From Absidia repens (lineage: Eukaryota; Mucoromycota; Mucoromycetes; Mucorales; Cunninghamellaceae), in NCBI GenBank assembly GCA_002105175.1, contig MCGE01000006.1, positions 1,364,001 through 1,428,000 of the forward strand: DNA of 64,000 bases, in the 5' to 3' direction. Both the position numbers and the translations under genes were made by a program. The notes below the pieces were generated by a model. The model saw only the letters and a program-made list of their open reading frames with translations, was not told where the DNA came from and ran no database searches. The number at the start of each line of letters is the position of its first letter. Position 1 is the first letter of the stretch. Shown piece after piece: positions 48,201-58,130 of this stretch.

Positions 48201-51067
48201 ATAAAGCAAGTTAGCCACAGTCACCTGATAGTCCAAACCATCTTGATCATCTAGTGCCTTGGGTTCACGTTGTGGTCCGTGGTCCTGATAGCCAATAGGT
48301 TCATAATTTGTAAACTGACGACACTGAGCCAAAACATGCAAAGGAGAAGTTCCTATAAGAAAAAAAAAAAAAAAAAAAAAGTGAACCAAATTAATTAGAT
48401 CAAATCAACTTTTGATTTCTGTGATTTGTATTCTGTTACCTTCATCCGTCTCTGCATTGGTATCGGCACCTTTTTCCAAAAGCAGAGTCAACAACCGAAG
48501 GTTTTGTTCAATATCGATCCCGGTGTTGATTTCATTGGCTAGGCAGTGATGCAACATTGTTTTGCCGCTGGCATCCTTGAAATTCACCTGAATGTCGCCA
48601 CCACCAGAGTTACTTGACAGTATATAGCTGACCACGGAAAAATGACCTTTCAGATTAGCTACAGAGAGAGGACTTGATCGCCAGACATTGAATGCACACA
48701 GATCCACTTGGCCCAAATCCACCAGTAATTTCAGCACAGAGAGCCATCCAAAGGCAGCCGCATAATGCGCCGGCCGATTGAAGGACGAATCACCACAATT
48801 CGAATCCACACCGAGGGTCAATAAGTAGTGCACGACATCCAAATGACCTTGCATACACGCCAAATGGAGCGCTGTTCGTCCATATTTGTCTGTCGTCTCA
48901 GGATCCGCACCGTTGTTCACCAAGCATTGCACCGTTTCAAGATGGCCCCGGTGAGCAGCCAGCATGAGAGGCGTGGACCGATCCAAGGCGTCGTAGACAT
49001 CGATGGTGGCTCCGCATTCCATCAGTACTTGGCATGTGCGAGGATGACCATAAGCAGCAGCGTAATGTAAAGGGCGACTTTTTGATTTAAGAAGAGTGTG
49101 GTCGGCATGACGAGCGGAAGGGAGTTCATTGTTGCTGAGATAATCAAGAAGAGGGCGGATATTGGTATATCGTCCATAGCGAGCTGCTTGAATCAATGGT
49201 GTCACCTTGAACATGTCGCCTGTATTTAAACCCTTGTAATCGTGTTGAGCCAAATAATCAATACACAAACAGGTCGAACTCGCGGCAGCAAAATGAGCAA
49301 TCGTACGACCCAAATCATCTGTTGCATATCTTTCCAATTCATCTACCGCTTCGTACAGTTCCCTGAGATACCGGTCGTCTGGGTTAATGGCTGAGCACAT
49401 AAGTGGTGTAAGGCGCTTAATTTCTTTGGCTGTCTTCATGATTTGGTTTCGTCGATAAGGTTCCAGGGGCTCACCATTGACAAACTGTACGAGAAAGAAA
49501 CAAAAATAGAGGTAACTAAATTGTCCTTTTTTGCTTTTATTCATTTTTTTTGCCTTCCTTACTTACTTTAAGCGTGTTGATGTGTAAATGATTGAACCAA
49601 GCTTTTTGCATATAATCTTCAATAATTTTTGAAGCCAAAAGATGATTCCCAGAAGCAACCGAGTAGTAAATGAGATCCAAGCCCACAAGTCCATTGCAAT
49701 TTGTCAAATAGAGAGTATCCGTCACATGAGACTTGGTGGTCAATTGAGTCTTTGTCAATGTCGATAAGATAGTCATTTCATTGTTGCAAGGTTTTCGTCT
49801 ACGATATTCGACATTCATAGGATCAGACACGGGTTCGCGATAGAAGGCAGAATTTCCTTGTCGATTTCCTCTTGATTCGTTCACTTTCCTACATCCCCAA
49901 AAGGGTAGTTTAGCATTGTGATTCTTTGTAGCCACGCATAAACTTCTTTTTACTTTATTACCTAATTGAGCTTTGGAATCCATGACTGTTCAAGTTGGCA
50001 CGAGTGTTTTCATCGTTATACTGGGTGAATTTGGGAGGCACAGTAACTCGTCCCGTGGATGGGTTTTTGACAAACAAAGCAACATGGTCCATTGTTCCTT
50101 CCAAAAGGGCCAGTTGTAAAACAGAATCCGTATCAAAATGGTTGTCTTCTTGGTCCCACCAAGGTATACGCGCTGTATCTTCCATAACCTTCACGAGAGC
50201 TGTAGTGTCTTGTCTATTGTCGTCGTTGAGAAGGAGAAGAGATTGTCGATACGTCCTGATACTACAACGCAAGCAGCAGAGTGTAGAATCACCATGTTTG
50301 AGCTTCATGGCATCCAAATCAATCGTAAGGAGTTGTCGCTGTTGCTGTCTTTTTTCCCTCGCCTGTATTTTCAAATCATGTTTTGTCCACTTGCGGGTGC
50401 GTTTGCCTTGCGCTGATGCTGGTGCTGAATTTGAATTACGACGACGGTTACGTTTTCGCGTGTTCAATGGTGGTACTTCGTCAACACTGTCATGTCCATC
50501 CTCCGTATCAGAAGTATCATATTCAATGCCAAGTGAGGTTTTTAATTGGAAAAAGGCTCTTGATTTCGCGAGTCGTTGATGTATAGTAGAAAATTGGGAA
50601 GAAGAAGGTTTTTTGTCTGTGATTGAAAATCCGATTTGTTGCTCCACATTTTTTTGGAAATCCAATACAAGCGATTTCGCTAGTGATTCAGCAGGTTGCC
50701 ACTCATTTGTTCCATCTTTATATAGTACATGATAATGTACCTTGTCCTTGGATTTTTAAAATAAAGAATATTCAACAATAATTCTTTGGATTTTTTTTTT
50801 TGTTTTGTGTTTTTTGTTTTACATTTTTCGAATACCGGAAATCATGAATCCTATCGATTTGCCTCTGTTTTTTATTGATTTTAAATTGAATTTTTTTGGC
50901 TGACGGGCCTAATTTTTTTACAGGAGAGTTTTTTTGTCTTCTTTTTATTATTCTTGTCTATATGAGAAATAGTTAATCTTTAACTTTTTGTTTAGTACAG
51001 TACAGTAGGATCGGGATGTTACCGAGCTCCGAGTTCTGTTAAGCAGGCTTGAGTTTGATCTTGTCAT
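40439..51067 (-). CDS. Giant chromo-like/ankyrin/WGR/PARP protein with Cys-rich tail
   Basis: I reconstruct 27 exons, high to low: 51067-51023, 50957-50823, 50746-49962, 49888-49567, 49484-48440, 48352-47880, 47801-47703, 47638-47557, 47481-46864, 46766-46203, 46139-45565, 45468-45279, 45195-45048, 44980-44746, 44677-44471, 44402-44286, 44213-44127, 44051-43875, 43786-43649, 43581-43260, 43187-42812, 42734-42217, 42099-41594, 41530-41285, 41186-40859, 40766-40641, 40551-40439. They sum to 8577 nt (2858 residues), and all phases agree. Domains: basic N-terminus; chromodomain-like about 46-93; basic nuclear-type patch about 157-180; more than 30 ankyrin-like units about 270-2130, with a basic coiled segment near 1410-1450; WGR about 2205-2330 (motif reads WGT); PARP regulatory domain about 2345-2500; PARP catalytic domain to about 2712, with His2563 (LLWHGSR), Tyr2597 (GLYFADM) and Glu2694 (NEYIVY); and a tail with C-x2-C, C-x2-H, C-x2-C and C-x5-C pairs. 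The intact triad predicts poly(ADP-ribose) synthesis. Exons 1-2 are the least certain. Confidence 0.88.
42164..42200. repeat. 37-nt A/T homopolymer in a PARP intron
   Basis: A run of 37 A on the plus strand (T on the sense strand) inside the intron at 42100-42216, which separates the PARP regulatory and catalytic parts. Similar tracts occur at 40556-40588 and 46774-46798 in other introns of the gene. Confidence 0.95.
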
Positions 51068-52806
51068 TAAAAACACAAGTTGGATGATATATAAAAAAAA
51101 GAATTGGGAATCAACAGAAACTGCTCCTTTTTATAACAATTATATTGAATGCACGCGTTGCTTCCATTAAGAAATGACTTTGCCACCCAAGATCTCAGGT
51201 ACTCCGCCCATACTTGTATCACAGTTTTATTTTGGTAAAGCAACATGCTGTTGTGCCAACTATTTTTCGGATAAGGAAATAATGTGGCGCATGGAATAAA
51301 GCTATAGTTTCCATTTCTCAAACGTCCATAGATCTTCATGAGATGCTTTCACACAAACGGTATATTAATTAATATTTCATATCGTTGAAAGGAAGTCATG
51401 CTGCTAGTTTATTTGCATTGCTCACTTATTTCAGTAGTACTTGAGTGCTAACAACAACAAAAAAAAAGTGTATCTAGCTTTGTGGCAAATCTCTAGTCGA
51501 GTCAAGTACACTGAGAATATCAATCAGAAAATGGTCGCAGTAAAGTAGGAACGATAGTGGACCTTAGTTGCTGCGATTTTTTATATTGAATTCCAAAATT
51601 AACTCCCAGTGGCAAAGAAAAAAAAAAAGTCTACTGGGCGCCGGTGAAATCGTTGTTAAAGTGTGGTTTTGATGAAATTAGGTAATCTTGTCATTTTGTA
51701 TCTTAATGCACGGTTTCTTGAGGCGCAGCTGGCTTCAAGTTGGGACTTTTATTATTATAATTATGATACCTACATACAAAAAGGTTGACCAGTATGAATA
51801 GTATTGCTGGGATATGGCCACGCTTCATATTAAGGAACCTGAAACTTTCCACAAGTTACTCGGACTGTGGAGTAGGTAAATAATCCTAGAAAGCAGTGTA
51901 AAGTGCTCTATAATAGCTACACATACAATACGACATAGTTTCACTTATATGATTGGTCGATCTGGGGAAGGAATATTCATAATGGGTGAACTAGAAAGAA
52001 GTGTTTGCTAGGATACTCATAAAACAATTATAATAGCGGCACTTATCAGTACCAGATGAGTCAGAAGATGTTAATAAAAAAAAGGCATTTTTATTGAGGC
52101 GTTTTGACATACACTAAACGAAAGATGAGGGGCTCATTGTAAAAAGGGATTGAATGGAGGCAGCATGAGGAGAATTAATGGGAGAACTGAAGGTTGGTCA
52201 ACTCTAATCTAAGGAACAAACATGAAAATAGATATACCATTCTGTACAATTAGAACATGAGAAAGACGATGGGGTCACCTTTACTAAAGCAAAACAATAG
52301 ATTTGAAGAGTACTGTAGTAAAAAAGGATTTATTGCACAGCACATGAAAGACACTAACGGGACATAGTTTTTCATTGAAGCAAATAAAGAGGCATATTTT
52401 ATTGGTAAATAGATGCAAAGTATGGACAAACTAACACTAAACTTAAGCTAATGATGACTCCAAAACGCCAACTAATGGTGATCCAAAATCCTAGATCGAA
52501 AATGAAAGGGCATCCCCATGTATCTTGTAATCCCTGAGCCGGAAACGCTTCTAAACTAGTCCTGACACTAATCTAAGTTCACCATTACCCCATAGGTACC
52601 ACAATTGTGAAGAAAAATAGAAGAAAAAGGGATAAGAAAAGAAAGAGCGCGAAAATTTAAAAAATGGGAGTGAATAAAAAGCTTCACGTGTGCGGCATTT
52701 GAAATTCCACTTCACTTGCCAATCGAGGGTTGAAAATATTCCACAATGGAGAAAAATAAAAAACAACAACAAAAAATACCTGACATATTTCTTCTTCCCT
52801 TTTCCA
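51068..52806. other. Divergent spacer (PARP / LYR protein) with a repeat copy
   Basis: It holds repeat copy 6 (-) next to the LYR gene, so that gene's promoter may lie partly inside the repeat. The sequence at 51068-52300 is AT-rich with no supported gene. Confidence 0.5.
52318..52700 (-). repeat. Dispersed repeat, copy 6 (inverted)
   Basis: The reverse complement reads CGCACACGTGAAGC, a pyrimidine tract with GCGCTCTTTC, TTAGTGTCAGGACTAGTTTA, ATGGGGATGCCCTTTCATTT, a CACCATTAGTTGGCG box, CCAATAAAATATGCC, and TGTGCAATAAATCC. It ends about 100 bp before the LYR gene start. Confidence 0.83.
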
Positions 52807-54078
52807 ATGTCGTGGACCTTACCATTTAATGCACGAAACAGGCAGCTATATCTACAAACAAGGTCAGTGGTAAGTTAGCTTTAATTATAAAAGTGTCATC
52901 TTTTATACTGACAGTGTTTTTTTTGTTCTGTAGACACTCTCTCTCTACCGGTCTCTACTGAAAACTGCTCGACAATTCACAGCCCCACATGAACATTGGT
53001 TTTTGAATCATATGATCCGGGAAAGGTTCCGGTTCCATCAATGTGAGACATCAAGGAAAAAAGCGCTCCATCTGTTATCTGAAGGTGATGAGGTAAAAAA
53101 AATAGGGGGGATGTATTTACACTTACCTGGTAGCTAGGCGTGAGCTGATAGACGTTTTATTTGGTTAGGCTTTGCGACAAATGAAATTGGCACTAGAAGG
53201 CAATTTGGCTATGAAAAACTACATTGATCAACTCGCATCGGCCAAAATAGGACCGTTAGCTCACGCTATAAAGAAGGTAAAGCAAAAAAAAGATACCAGT
53301 CAAAAGGATCCATTTGCTTCACTTGCTGACGTCTTTTTTTTTTTTTATTTTCTAGCTACGCCGGATACCAGACGTAAGTTACCAGCTCATAAAATCACTG
53401 ATACGACGACTAATAAAAAAAGTAGACATTTGATTCATTTTTTTGTTTTGTTTTGACTTTTTAGTTACTTCAGCGCAGTATTGCAGCAACAGATATTCGA
53501 TCTCAAGCATCTAGGCATCGGCACACTCGACGTAGCGACCGGATGGTGCTCCCATCACATCTTATAGAGGAAGCGCGCCTCCCTATGTCCCGGGTACCTT
53601 CAAGTCGACGGCTCTACAAGGCAGCCACTGCACTCTTGGCACAACAAAAGAAGGAACAACGACAAAAGCGAAGAAAACAAATTGTGTGGAAGCCATATCA
53701 AGTCAAAAGGGTGACATATGCTTCAAGCGGCTTCATGTTTGTGGAGCGACGTGGATTCCGGCAACCAACAAGGACAGGAATGATGATGAAGAATCGGACC
53801 AAGACACAACAAAAACGACTGGATGAATCTAACCGGCTGATGGCACAAACGGATGATTTGATTTCTGAAAGCTTGTTTCTGAAACGGTTAGGTGTTACGG
53901 ATGATACTAAAGAATATTGTAAGCATGAATAACAAACACCAAACATATGGGAAAAAAAATGTTCGACTAACGGCTATTATTATTATTTTGTTTTCAAATA
54001 GTAAAACCTATTTATGATAGTCTCAAACAAATTTCAAGTTATCCACGAGCCTCCCCACCTGCGCCCACAACGGATTAG
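52807..54078 (+). CDS. LYR-motif (Complex1_LYR) protein, probably mitochondrial
   Basis: Six exons (52807-52869, 52934-53092, 53169-53276, 53356-53373, 53465-53918, 54002-54078) give 292 residues. Exon 4 is an 18-nt microexon. The LYR motif sits in SLYRSLLKTARQF (about residue 24), followed by a conserved Phe and an Arg-rich helix (IRERFRFHQ), as in LYRM proteins, which act as adaptors in Fe-S, respiratory-complex or mitoribosome assembly together with acyl carrier protein. The C-terminal 170 residues are very basic (QKKEQRQKRRKQIVWKPYQ) and exceed the usual 90-120 residue LYRM length; such long fungal members exist but their function is poorly known. I chose the second in-frame Met (52807); Met at 52746 would add a Lys/Gln-rich segment. 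AATAAA lies at 54227-54232. Confidence 0.75.
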
Positions 54079-54495
54079 CATATGATAGTTGATTTCCCAT
54101 TTCGCCTTCCATTAGTTTCCCCCATTTATACAAATTTTAGTTTATGCACTAGCCCCATCATTATCTTATGTAGATAGACAAACACCCATATACACACAAT
54201 ATATATACAACATATACACATATCTCAATAAAAGACACCCTTTTTATTTGACTTGGAAATTAGCCGAAGCATTTTTGTTGAAACATACACATTTGAATAA
54301 ACACAATATTGAATAAAAAGACTAGTGTTGATGAATGAATGACATGAAAAAACTATATATTTATTTTAATAATACAAATTGATGAAGAAATAAAGAATAA
54401 AAAAGGGACAAATAATGATAAAAAGATAGCTATATAAAAAAAAAAAAGAGGAGAAATGATGCTTGGGGAAGGGGAGGGAAAGAAGGGGAATGAAT
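54079..54495. other. Convergent 3' regions (LYR / elongase)
   Basis: Two poly(A) signals face each other: AATAAA at 54227-54232 (+) and its complement at 54360-54365 (-). Nothing else is seen. Confidence 0.55.
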
Positions 54496-55613
54496 CTAGT
54501 TGGCTTTCTTGGCATTACCAGAAGCAGCATTAGCAGCAGCTCTACGCTTACCATAAGTACGGCGAGCAAAGTCCAAGAAGAGGTAAGTCAAAGGCAAAAG
54601 ATAGAGGACATTAAGAAGGACAGCGAACTTTTGGCCTTCGGTGACCAAACAATCATTCAAAAAGAGGTATGAAGTAGCGGCAGTCATACCAACCAAGAAT
54701 TGAGAAATTTGGACAGAGGTGATGTAGCGTTTACCAGGAACGTGGATACCAACCGAGGTCAAGGCATAGTACAAGTACATGATGGAATGAACCAAAGAGT
54801 TGAATACAACAAAGATCCAAATAGGTTGCGCACGATAACGGATACCAGCCCACCTAAAATATCAGACAGAATACAGTCAGTTAGTCAAAACGAATCAAAC
54901 AATCGATCTTTCCACTAACAAGAGATATCCCATATGAGGAACTTACATAGTAATCATAGCACCAGCGTGATGGTAAGTTTGTAACAAAGAAGACCGGCGA
55001 CCCTTGAGCAAGATAATAATAGTATCAATCACTTCATAGTATTTGGACAAGTAGAAAAGATATCCCCAATATCCAAGAGCATTATCCCATAAGAAACCAT
55101 CCTTATCGCAATACTATTCGAAAAAGAAAGAAAAAAAAATGAGATCCCGCATCGTTTCCCCAAAACATCACCATTCATTGTTCGCTGATCGGTTTTATTT
55201 CCCGACCCCAAGCCTTTTTTCATCATACCCCACCCTACTCCTCAAAAATTGTTGCCAGCCCCTTAAAAAAAAAAGTTCAAACTTACAGCATCGTGAATGG
55301 AATTGCCACGATTATATAACTTGTGCATGTATTGAACCATGTTGAAGAAAGTCACCATAGAATAGATAGCCAAAGACAAGTTGTGAAGAAAGACAAAAGC
55401 GGTCATAAAAGGACTTGATTTGGAGGCGGTACCAGCACCTTGGTTCTTGGCTTCCACACGAGACACCTTGGCTTTTGAAGCAGAGGGGTTCAATAAATGA
55501 ACAGATACAGCATAGGTTGTAGCGAGAGCAATGGGGGCCTTCCAGCTCATGAAGAATTCATAGTATTCGGGGAATGGCACTCCGGGAATCATGGTCAATG
55601 CATCAGAATTCAT
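54496..55613 (-). CDS. ELO-family fatty acid elongase (3-ketoacyl-CoA synthase)
   Basis: Three exons (55613-55287, 55113-54947, 54853-54496) give 283 residues. ELO enzymes catalyse the condensation step of very-long-chain or polyunsaturated fatty acid elongation in the ER membrane. Hydrophobic segments number about six or seven, with the family blocks HNLSLAIYS, KYYEVIDT and QTYHHAGAM. The first residue of the HxxHH histidine box is Gln (QTYHH), a variant known among elongases acting on polyunsaturated substrates. The C-terminus is Lys/Arg-rich (RRTYGKRR, KKAN), consistent with an ER-retention-type tail. A Ser/Lys-rich loop near residues 45-65 is longer than usual. Substrate range cannot be decided from sequence; PUFA elongation is a reasonable guess for an oleaginous early-diverging fungus. 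Confidence 0.9.
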
Positions 55614-58130
55614 GATGGTAATACAAAGAGTTTTGGAATATATACAAATAAAAAAAAAATGATAGGATCAAGTTGAATCAAAAAAGAAACAAACAATGAA
55701 GGAAAGAAGGGGGGAGGGATTTAGAAAAGAAAAAGAGGAAGAAAAGCGAAAAATTAAAAAAAAAGGTATTTTATGGTTTTCCAGCGTTTTTTAATTTTTT
55801 TTTTTTATGTCAACCATTTTCGGAACCCAGCTCCCATAAATTGGGTTTCTGGTCAAAGTGAATACAATTTCTACATGAAACTACCCAACCAAAATGAAAT
55901 AAGAAGAAATAAAAACTGGAGCGGTGCAAGGTCGGGTTTTCTTGTTGAATATTGATAATGAGAATTAAACCAAAGAGCTAGATAATATTTAGTTATTCCA
56001 ACATTCCTTTCTGTTTCATCATACAGGTAAGAATAAATTTTGATATCTTACTATCAGATTAAAACAGCGCTCTGGGGATCATAGACATCCAACCCTTTTT
56101 TTCAACATATCAAGCAATTTATGTCCACCACTCCCTTTTTACTTGTCTCCCTCTTATCACTTCCTCTCCCCTCCCTCCTACTCTCCTATTTTGTATTGAT
56201 GACGATGATTCCACGTAACCAACACCATGCGAATCATTATGAATGTCTTGTCAAATCATCATTACATTCAGGGTCAGTCAATCAATCAACTTATTAAGGA
56301 GCGACCACTATGATTATGAAATAGAGGGCAAACTTTTATGCGGAGTATGATTTTCCTTTTTTGTTGATCATCGCAGACTTTTTTTATTTCTATGTAAAAA
56401 AAAAAAAAAAAAAAAAAATCATGTAAAGGAAGCATATTTTGCATAATGTCGATGCATGCAAACCGATTACGATATATCGTATGATAGTACATACTGTAAA
56501 CTGGAGAAAATGGAACCTACAGTAACATTAACATTTTTAGTCTGTATTGTATTGTTTTCTATGATATACAGAACAGTACCTACAGTCAACCTATCGGATC
56601 ATGCATATATTGTATCATTACATATGACCGATATCAATTAGCTCAAAATATTTTCTAGGCAATAAAGTATTAAATTATTGCGAAGCATTGAACTGAAAAG
56701 ATGATTTATTTGAGACAGCGATAGACTGTACTACGGATGACTTGACTATTTTTATTATATTTTTTGGCACCTGACAACAAATTCATTTAATAAATAACGA
56801 ACAACCTAACGATTGGAAATGGATGGTATGTCGTCGCCGCTTCTATCGGGAATCAGGACGTTTCAAGATTATCATTATTTAAGCATCAGAGCTCACCATT
56901 TTCAATTTTCAGGTTGTCTCGATTTATCATCTGATTGACGTAGAAAAGGCAAGCTAAGGAATATGCTTAAGGCATATCACCATGTTGATCTACGATAAGG
57001 ATTCATATTCATTTAAAAAATCAAGGTCAAGGTGGCTGATTGAATTGCCGCTCAGGGCACAATCAAAAAAATTTTTTTTTTTTCTCTCATCTTATGTGAC
57101 GGCAATTCAATGTTCTTTATAAAATATCCCCATCAGGATTTTCTTCCTTCCCTTTTTTTTTCAAATCGTTGTATCTGCCATCAAGCTATTATACATTCTC
57201 TCAAGGTAAGTCCCCTTTATATTCTTTTCTTCCCTCCCCCCCCCTTACTCTACACCCATGAGATCAAGTCAGGGTGATCACTCTCAAAGAAAGAGTCATT
57301 CAATTGATTCGTTATTATTTGAATTCATCCAAGTGGTTGCCCGTTAATCTCGTGGAAGATCAAACTTGTCAGGTCGACTGTAACTATCTGTTCTAGATAT
57401 GTTGCGACTGATTTGAATCCGCTTCCTTAAGAGTTGAAGGCTATCTTTTTATCAGTGGTCGTCTTCTTAGTTAGGAGGCAAACATCATAAACATCATTCT
57501 CTTACTTGAATCATTTTACTTATGTAATCATTCTCCATTTTATTCAAATTTAGGTTTTTAGTGGTAGTCTATTGGATATTTGTTGGATGTCCTTGTAGTA
57601 ATAGTCGGTAGTTTATATACTAGAAATAAATAAAAATGATATTCTTTTTTTTTACGTATATACATTTTGTGTTGTCACAATTGTGGATATTGGGATGTGT
57701 GTGTGAAATGAATTGGGATAACCATGCTAGTGTCTATTTTTAAGCACTAGATGCACTATACAATAGTAGTGGGATGATCGGGATTCGGGATAAAAAATAG
57801 GTGTATAGCAATAAAAATAGAATATGTTATACAATGCCAGAGAATGAATGGATGATTAATTACCTTTTATCGTTGGTGACCTTTTCTAATTTTGTTTTAG
57901 TTAGTAGGGTCCACAGTGTATAATGACGACAAAGATAACTCCAGTAAGGTTCTCCTGGGTGTACTTTGGGCTCATTGGATCGGTGTTTCAAACAAGTAAA
58001 TAGGAAATAGACCTTTTTTTTTTTGAGATTGTACCCTTTTTTTTGCCCTTCTTCTTTTTCCATTTCTTTATTTTTATATATTCGTTTTTTTGTCCTCCCC
58101 CTCCTTCCATTCAATCCTTCTTTGTACATT
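55614..58130. other. Divergent spacer (elongase / Zds-like)
   Basis: 2.5 kb without a supported gene. Purine-rich sequence lies just upstream of the elongase start, an A tract at about 56396-56417, a T-run near 57070 and C-rich/T-rich leaders near 57120-57250. The stretch at 57180-57250 has a CTCAAGGTAAGT-like splice donor in a pyrimidine-rich setting, so a non-coding 5' exon of the Zds-like gene is possible but unproven. Confidence 0.45.

Noticed and set aside
49995..50579. 194-codon plus-strand frame with many Cys/Arg
   Set aside because: Antisense to exon 3 of the PARP gene; no recognisable domain.
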